NCBI RefSeq assembly: GCF_005930355.1
Contig: NZ_VDBO01000013.1
Coordinates: 62,001 to 126,000, forward strand
Length of the DNA stretch: 64,000 nt
Reading direction: 5' to 3'
Source of the DNA: Paenibacillus sinopodophylli
GTDB taxonomy: Bacteria > Bacillota > Bacilli > Paenibacillales > Paenibacillaceae
The position numbers and the translations under genes were made by a program. The notes beneath the pieces are model-generated. The model did no database searches. It had not been told where the DNA came from and saw only the letters and a program-made list of their open reading frames with translations. Positions 59,120 to 64,000 of this stretch are shown piece after piece (within the stretch, counting starts at the first letter, position 1; each line of letters starts with the position of its first letter).

Positions 59120-59907
59120 ACAAAGTGGTTCCCGAAACTCGTGAAACCCCAAACGGATTCATTGAAGTGAATTGCTCTATCTTTAAAGAAAGGGTGATCA
59201 GGGGTCTTAATTGCTAATTCGTGTAAATGTTTGTACAAATCATGATTTTTTATCGAATCATACTGGCTTTTGTCTATAAATGAAGTTGTATGATCAGTGA
59301 ATACGATGCCTAATCGTTTAATATTATCTATTGAAGCAGAATAGTGATCCATGTTATCGATATCCATTTCAGGAAAAGGAAAAAAATTCTTAATCCAATC
59401 CTGACCTCCTTTACTAGGATCGGTATGGTTTAGTCTTATTTTACCAAAACCTACTGGTCGATTATTATAAAGAAATAGAAGTGTTTTAGCATCTAGAGGT
59501 GATAGTTGTTTAATAATTTCCACAAACGCTGAATGAGCTATATTATTATTATTTTGGGTCATTGATGAAGATATTAACTTCACAAACATTGATCTAATAT
59601 CAGTATCTTCAATGTGATATTTTGATGCTTCTAATGCTGGACCTACAATATTTAAAGGTGGCTCAGTTAACTGGTCGACTGGTATTTTTAAAATCTCGGA
59701 TTCTAACTCTGACTTAAATACACTTATATCATGTTCTTTTTTTATTTTTGCTTTTTCAATAGGTGAGAAGATAAGGTAAAACAAGTTTCCAAAGCCTTCA
59801 CCTATTTGTTTTGCTGCTGGTTCTAGGGCAGATGTTGTTATAGATTGTGGTAATTGAAATGTGTTTACATTTTCTATTGAGTTATTTTCCTCGATTATGG
59901 AAATCAC
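59104..59907 (-). CDS. Abi-alpha (DUF4393) family protein, probable phage exclusion
   Basis: 267 residues. The core IPVDQLTEPPLNIVGPALEASKYHIEDTDIRSMFVKLISSSM (~75-115), then AHSAFVEIIKQLSPLDAKTLLFL, matches the DUF4393/Abi_alpha pattern linked to abortive infection. N-terminus: a hydrophobic stretch (GFGNLFYLIFSPIE). Start is uncertain: GTG 59907 is one base from AAGGA, with only non-standard ATT or ATA codons at better spacing. Opposite in strand to the late phage genes, so it can be expressed in the lysogen. Confidence 0.75.
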   Translation of the reverse strand: MISIIEENNSIENVNTFQLPQSITTSALEPAAKQIGEGFGNLFYLIFSPIEKAKIKKEHDISVFKSELESEILKIPVDQLTEPPLNIVGPALEASKYHIEDTDIRSMFVKLISSSMTQNNNNIAHSAFVEIIKQLSPLDAKTLLFLYNNRPVGFGKIRLNHTDPSKGGQDWIKNFFPFPEMDIDNMDHYSASIDNIKRLGIVFTDHTTSFIDKSQYDSIKNHDLYKHLHELAIKTPDHPFFKDRAIHFNESVWGFTSFGNHFVQCCL

Positions 59908-59935
59908 GTCCTTCGTTAGTGTTTATATACACATT

Positions 59936-59954
59936 TAATACATTCGATGTATTA
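59936..59954. promoter_or_regulatory. palindrome in the Abi-alpha gene promoter region
   Basis: TAATACAT-TCG-ATGTATTA, perfect 8-base arms, 29 bases upstream of the gene's proposed start. It could be a repressor operator. Confidence 0.4.
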
Positions 59955-60105
59955 GGAGGAAAGTCCTGCCTATTGTCGAAATGCGATAATCATCAAATAG
60001 AAAATTGACTTCCTTGATGGATGCTATTTTTGTATTTGATGAGATTGTATTGATTTCTTCTATATCAAGACCCGAAGTCATTGAGAATATAAGCGAGGTG
60101 GTGAT

Positions 60106-60663
60106 ATGAATGTCGTCCAGCCGATCCGTGACCAAGCAGTCATAGACGGTGTTAAGCATTACTTGCGGTTTCGCAGCATGCGTGATTATCTATATTTCTG
60201 CATGGGCATATACAGCGGCTTACGTGTATCAGATTTACTTTTACTTCGTGCAGGCATGGTTAGAGGTACACATGTTCAAATGACTGAAAAAAAGAATGCT
60301 CACGATAAATTATTCATCATCCATCCATCAATCCGAAATGATTTACATCATTTCATCAAGGATATGGCAGATGATGATTTTTTATTTCAGAGCCGCCAAG
60401 TAAAAAAGAAAGTCAGGCTCAGAAAACAACCCATTCATCGTAGCACGGCGTACCGAATGCTTAACAAAGCTGCTAGAGAATTTAGGCTGAAGGACATTGG
60501 CTGCCACACTCTCAGAAAAACATGGGGATATCAGTTGTACATCAAGGACCCAACCAAATTAGCGTTACTAATGAAGATGTACGGACACAGCGATCCGATG
60601 ATCACTTTAGACTATATTGGTATGACGCAAGACATGATGGACGAGGCAATTTCGAGCTTATGA
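60106..60663 (+). CDS. small tyrosine recombinase (catalytic domain only)
   Basis: 185 residues; GCGAGGTGGTG upstream. IYSGLRVSDLLLLRAG has the first catalytic Arg. GCHTLRKTWGYQLY gives HxxR, and YGHSDPMITLDYIGMT supplies the last His and the Tyr. It lacks an arm-binding domain, like the short recombinases often found before terminase genes in Gram-positive phages. Distinct from the integrase at the left end. Its job is unclear: dimer resolution or regulation are options. Confidence 0.8.
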   Translation: MNVVQPIRDQAVIDGVKHYLRFRSMRDYLYFCMGIYSGLRVSDLLLLRAGMVRGTHVQMTEKKNAHDKLFIIHPSIRNDLHHFIKDMADDDFLFQSRQVKKKVRLRKQPIHRSTAYRMLNKAAREFRLKDIGCHTLRKTWGYQLYIKDPTKLALLMKMYGHSDPMITLDYIGMTQDMMDEAISSL

Positions 60664-60670
60664 GGCTTTT

Positions 60671-60702
60671 GAGTGCATCATAACTAGAGTGGTTTTGCAC
60701 TC
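60671..60702 (+). terminator. hairpin after the small recombinase
   Basis: GAGTGCA and TGCACTC, 18-base loop, then ATTTTC. The 250 bases after it, up to terS, hold a TTGACA (about 60728) but no clear -10 at normal spacing, and no gene. Confidence 0.5.
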
Positions 60703-60954
60703 ATTTTCAGAAAGCAGAATAAACCCTTGACAGCACTAGAAAAACCATGTTTTCGCGAGTGCAACACAAGTATGATTATGATTCACTCTAGAACCAGATA
60801 TTAGGAGAATACAGGGATTTAAGAGTTCATCCTCATCATCGGTTTTAAGGCAGAAAATCCGTTCAAAAGCGTTACCAATGGAGCTGGAGCGTTCCATTCC
60901 AACTCGAATACTAAAAATACACCTATATTACGCCATCGGAGGTGGTGATGATGC

Positions 60955-61671
60955 TTGTCTAGAAGCCGAAGCAATAACCGAGCAGAAGCGCTGAAAATAT
61001 GGATTAAGAGCGGCCGTGAAAAGAAGCTATCCGACATTGCGGAAGAGTTGGGAATCAGCGCTTCGCTTATACGGAAATGGAAGTTTCTCGATAAGTGGGA
61101 CGAAATTCCTGTTAAGCGGAAACGCGGAGCTCAGCCGGGCAATAAGAATTCAGTTGGCAATATCGGTGGCGCTGGAGGTCCAGAAGGTAACGACCACGCG
61201 ATGAAGCATGGCTACTACGCAAAGTACCTCCCAGACGCTGTATTGCAGATCGTTCAGGAGATTCATGATTCCGATCCGCTTGAGATGATATGGAATAATA
61301 TCATACTCTTACAAGCGAAGCTGCTTCACGGTCAACGAATCACTCATGTCGCTGATAAGGACGACACGACTAAAGAGTTGAAAAGAGAGAAGCCGAGCGA
61401 GTGGGGAACGGAAGAAGAATGGGAACTTCAATTCGCACACGATAAACATGCGAATGCATCAAAGGCAGATGTGTTGGTTATGCGTGAACTGCGTAGCGCC
61501 ATTCGTCAATTCCTTGCGGCAGCTCCTGAGAACGACGAGCGCCGCGCTAAGCTGGAGCTTATGAACGCAAAGATCGAGCATACAAAGCTTCAAGTGGACG
61601 ATTTGAAGAATGGTGACAAGGATACGCCTACTGAGATCAGCGTGAAGAGGTGGGGCCATGCCAAGCAGTAA
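60955..61671 (+). CDS. terS: phage terminase small subunit
   Basis: 238 residues from TTG 60955, downstream of GGAGGTGG. N-terminal helix-turn-helix: KKLSDIAEELGISASLIRKWKFLDKWD, then a Gly/Asn-rich linker (GAQPGNKNSVGNIGGAGGPEGN) typical of PBSX-type small terminases. The C-terminus is helical and should oligomerise. It recognises the packaging site and overlaps terL by 14 bases. Confidence 0.87.
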   Translation: MSRSRSNNRAEALKIWIKSGREKKLSDIAEELGISASLIRKWKFLDKWDEIPVKRKRGAQPGNKNSVGNIGGAGGPEGNDHAMKHGYYAKYLPDAVLQIVQEIHDSDPLEMIWNNIILLQAKLLHGQRITHVADKDDTTKELKREKPSEWGTEEEWELQFAHDKHANASKADVLVMRELRSAIRQFLAAAPENDERRAKLELMNAKIEHTKLQVDDLKNGDKDTPTEISVKRWGHAKQ

Positions 61672-63091
61672 TGCACTGGAGCTTGATCCTTTCGCTGATT
61701 GGACGCCACATGCTAAGCAAATCGAGGTTATGGAGAGTGAAGCGCGAAACAACGTCCTTAATTGCGGCCGTCGTGGCGGCAAGACGAATGTGGGAGCTCG
61801 CAAGTTCTTTGATTTTATTCTGGCTGATATCGAAAGAGGCAAAGGGCTGCCGTTCAGGCCGCCGAAGAATCTCAAGAAGATGAAGAAGCCGAAACCACGG
61901 CTTGAATACTGGTGTGTATCACCAACCTACGCCATGTCAGAGATTCAGCAAGAGGAGCTAAGCGCAACAATTCCTGAGGATATGATCGAGAAGTGGGACA
62001 TATCCAAGAATCGCGTATGGCTTAAGGGATTCATTCTGATACAGTTCAAGTCAGCCGACAAACCTAAGACGCTTGTTGGTAAAGGTTTGGATGGTGTGTG
62101 GTTGGATGAAGCATCAAAGATGAAGCCGGAGACATGGTCCGGTTATTTGTCGTATGCACTGGCAGATAAAGGCGGATGGTCGATATGGACAACAACGCCC
62201 GAGGGTATTAACTGGTTTGCAGAGGAGATCGTACTCAAAGGGCAGTTTATCGATGCGGGCTTAGAGGAAAGCCAGTATCAAAATGACCCTGATTGGCGTA
62301 ACTTCTATTGGTCTTCCATGGACAATCCAATACCGGAGCTCCAGAAGAATATACAGAAGATGATCGATACGTATCCAGAGCGTTATGTGGATCGGGAGAT
62401 ACGAGCAAAGTTCAACGTGTTCCATGGTCAAGTATATGATGAGTTCAAGCGAGGCGCACACGTTGTGAGCATGCGGTGCTTAGATCAGTCAACACAATTG
62501 TACGAGGTTACGTATCCGAATGGAGCGGTTAAGGATCTGACTTTTGACCGATTCATAGGCGGCATGGACCATGGTTGGAATGATCCTGCTGTTCTTCTTG
62601 TCATCGGGTGTGCTGGTGAGGAATATTACATCGTTGATGAAAGCTATGAGCAGCATGTGAATGTGCTAATAGTAGACAATCAAGGCACGATTGAGGATTG
62701 CTTAGTGAAGCGGTACCGGACATTACATGATAAGTACCGCTTTGACGTCATATGGGCCGATCCATCTGAGCCAGAGTATATAAGCACGTATCAAAAGTAC
62801 GAGCTACCCGTTCGGGCTGCGGATAATACGATTGGACCTGGCATCAAAGAAGTATCCAGTCTTTATAAGGTGAAGGGTGACGGTAGACCTAATCTTTACG
62901 TTAATGGTTCTTGTCTCAATGAGATCAAAGAGACGGAGAATTACAAGTGGAAGGAAAGGAAGAAAGACGGCCAACAACTTGAAGAACCGGAAGACAAGAA
63001 CAACCACACGCAAGACTCTAAGCGTTATGCCCTCTACAACGAACGTAAGGCAGACGGCAATGGGTACTCATTTGGTACGTTATCTATCTAG
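61658..63091 (+). CDS. terL: phage terminase large subunit
   Basis: 477 residues. ATPase: NVLNCGRRGGKTNVGA (Walker A, ~32-47), GVWLDEASKM (Walker B), TTPEGINWF (motif III). RNase H-like nuclease: FIGGMDHGWNDPAVLLVIG and VIWADPSEPEYI with its Asp residues; the last Asp is near NNHTQDSKRYAL. It drives and cuts phage DNA during packaging. Confidence 0.95.
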   Translation: MPSSNALELDPFADWTPHAKQIEVMESEARNNVLNCGRRGGKTNVGARKFFDFILADIERGKGLPFRPPKNLKKMKKPKPRLEYWCVSPTYAMSEIQQEELSATIPEDMIEKWDISKNRVWLKGFILIQFKSADKPKTLVGKGLDGVWLDEASKMKPETWSGYLSYALADKGGWSIWTTTPEGINWFAEEIVLKGQFIDAGLEESQYQNDPDWRNFYWSSMDNPIPELQKNIQKMIDTYPERYVDREIRAKFNVFHGQVYDEFKRGAHVVSMRCLDQSTQLYEVTYPNGAVKDLTFDRFIGGMDHGWNDPAVLLVIGCAGEEYYIVDESYEQHVNVLIVDNQGTIEDCLVKRYRTLHDKYRFDVIWADPSEPEYISTYQKYELPVRAADNTIGPGIKEVSSLYKVKGDGRPNLYVNGSCLNEIKETENYKWKERKKDGQQLEEPEDKNNHTQDSKRYALYNERKADGNGYSFGTLSI

Positions 63092-63107
63092 GAGGAGGTG
63101 AGAGAAT

Positions 63108-64000
63108 TTGGGTGTTAGACAGTGGGTATTATCTTGGCTCGAAGCAGGCCGCACAAAAAACGAACCCGATCGAAATACGGATGTATATCCTTATCACTAT
63201 GCAGGCAAAGGGAACAAACAATCAACGCCGAAGCGAACGCCAGCTAACTTGCGAACGCTTAGCGAGTCACCAATACCGCGCCGAGCTATTAACGTAATTA
63301 AGTCAGGCATTACGAAACTCAACTGGTCGGTAGCGGCCATTGACGAGAAAGATGCCGAGAAGTACGCAGAGCTCTGCAAGATCATAGAGAATACGTTGCT
63401 CAGACCGAATCCGGCAGATACCTTCCGATCATGGTTAGAGCAGACTGTTGAGGATATGCTCGTATGCAGCGCGGGAGCTACTGAAATATTGAAGGCTGGC
63501 AACATGCTACGACCATTCCGTATGTATCCCGTAGACGCATTTAGCGTTGAGTTGTATCCCGAATGGGACGGTAAGCCTGATTCCTATCGTTATGCGCAGC
63601 GTGCTAACGGCAGATACATTCACTTAAACTCTGGTGAGATGATGTATGTCCGAATGAATCCGCGAACAAATACGCCGTTCGGCCTTGCACCACTTGAAAC
63701 GGTATGGGAATCGGTGAACAACTTCATCGATACGCATCGTGCAGCTGGCAAACAAACGAAGAACCCGTTTCTAAGAAAGCTGTTGAATCTTGGAAAGAGT
63801 ACTGATTCAAAGGCTGTAGCTGCATTCCAAGCGTATTGGAAAAATGAAGTAGTTGGTCAAGGGCAGGTACCGATTGTAGGCGGATTCGAAGGAACATCCG
63901 TTATGGACCTTGGCGCAACTGACGACAAGGCTTTATACATCGAGTGGCAGCGCTTCTTGATTGAAATCATCGCCATCGCCTTTGACATATCGCCTAAGAA
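63108..64000 (+). CDS. phage portal protein (5' part, cut by window end)
   Basis: Starts at TTG 63108 behind GGAGGAGGTG and is still open at 64000 (297 codons). TPANLRTLSESPIPRRAINVIKSGITKLNWSV, VEDMLVCSAGATEIL, PVDAFSVELYPEWDG and EIIAIAFDISPKK match the HK97/SPP1-type portal pattern. It would form the dodecameric DNA gate and follows terL as usual. Confidence 0.88.
   Translation, partial: MGVRQWVLSWLEAGRTKNEPDRNTDVYPYHYAGKGNKQSTPKRTPANLRTLSESPIPRRAINVIKSGITKLNWSVAAIDEKDAEKYAELCKIIENTLLRPNPADTFRSWLEQTVEDMLVCSAGATEILKAGNMLRPFRMYPVDAFSVELYPEWDGKPDSYRYAQRANGRYIHLNSGEMMYVRMNPRTNTPFGLAPLETVWESVNNFIDTHRAAGKQTKNPFLRKLLNLGKSTDSKAVAAFQAYWKNEVVGQGQVPIVGGFEGTSVMDLGATDDKALYIEWQRFLIEIIAIAFDISPK

Larger units (their letters stand above)
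44656..64000. mobile_element. prophage, left part (continues beyond the window)
   Basis: An integrase gene transcribed toward groEL is followed by a repressor/cro switch, replication genes, a late-regulator-like gene, cargo genes and terS-terL-portal in normal siphovirus order. No housekeeping gene is seen after 44653. Capsid, tail and lysis genes and the right attachment site would be past 64000. The attL core cannot be fixed without the right end; candidates are in 44590-44690. Confidence 0.92.

Noticed and set aside
59935..60159. Minus-strand frame of 74 codons
   Set aside because: Covers the start of the small recombinase and the Abi-alpha promoter palindrome; no ribosome site.

Overview
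The window looks like a chromosome segment of a Paenibacillus-type Gram-positive bacterium (Paenibacillaceae) of moderate GC content. The evidence is T-box leaders, sigma-A type promoters, a CIRCE-controlled groESL operon, SLH-anchored surface protein, low-GC Gram-positive style Shine-Dalgarno sites, and gene order resembling the Bacillus subtilis ydi region (thiL-tsaE-tsaB-rimI-tsaD, ABC-F, moaC, tatA-tatC, groES-groEL). That conserved backbone is interrupted by accessory blocks. The species assignment is inference.

Layout. 1-4.9 kb: the end of an unknown gene, a class I methyltransferase, a membrane diguanylate cyclase, an HD-GYP protein with a degenerate HD motif, and a small unknown protein. 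5.0-9.9 kb: a YitT-family membrane protein, thiL, and the t6A tRNA-modification cluster tsaE-tsaB-rimI-tsaD. 9.9-12.5 kb: two tandem leucine-type T-box leaders in front of leuA. 12.7-13.0 kb: a dense cluster of DnaA boxes. 13.2-18.6 kb: an ABC ATPase, a small basic protein and a complete comQXPA-type quorum-sensing cassette, including a 56-codon ComX-like pheromone precursor. 18.8-26.9 kb: ABC-F protein, 5-formyl-THF cyclo-ligase, molybdenum-cofactor genes, twin-arginine translocase, and a YhgE/Pip-like membrane protein with its probable TetR regulator. 27.2-31.4 kb: a polysaccharide-degradation operon (heparinase II/III-like, GH88-like, DUF2264-like).

31.4-42.4 kb is a heme/iron acquisition island with Fur boxes. 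It has two complete binding-protein/permease/ATPase importers in opposite orientation around a large three-NEAT, three-SLH surface protein, and a second membrane-anchored NEAT protein. One of the ATPases is fused to an IsdG-type heme monooxygenase, and the fusion keeps an internal ribosome binding site and ATG. 42.5-44.6 kb is groES-groEL behind CIRCE.

From 44.65 kb to the end lies the left part of a prophage inserted just after groEL. It contains, in order: integrase, a cargo zinc-ribbon/repeat protein, a LytTR-type mini-protein, a repressor/cro switch, many small early genes, a DnaD-like replication protein carrying what looks like the phage origin (40-bp dyad plus 20-bp iterons inside the gene), a phage sliding clamp, an apparently frameshifted DUF3310 gene, a late-regulator-like protein, a defence-like cargo block (DUF3696-like ATPase + PIN-like nuclease; Abi-alpha-like protein), a second small tyrosine recombinase, and terS-terL-portal, with the portal running off the window. 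No right attachment site can be seen, so the element's end lies outside.

The most interesting items are: the DnaA-box cluster, comQXPA, the ABC-monooxygenase fusion, the ATPase-PIN pair, the in-gene phage origin, and structured or boxA-like RNA elements in the prophage. All assignments come from reading motifs and translations by eye; no database search was possible.
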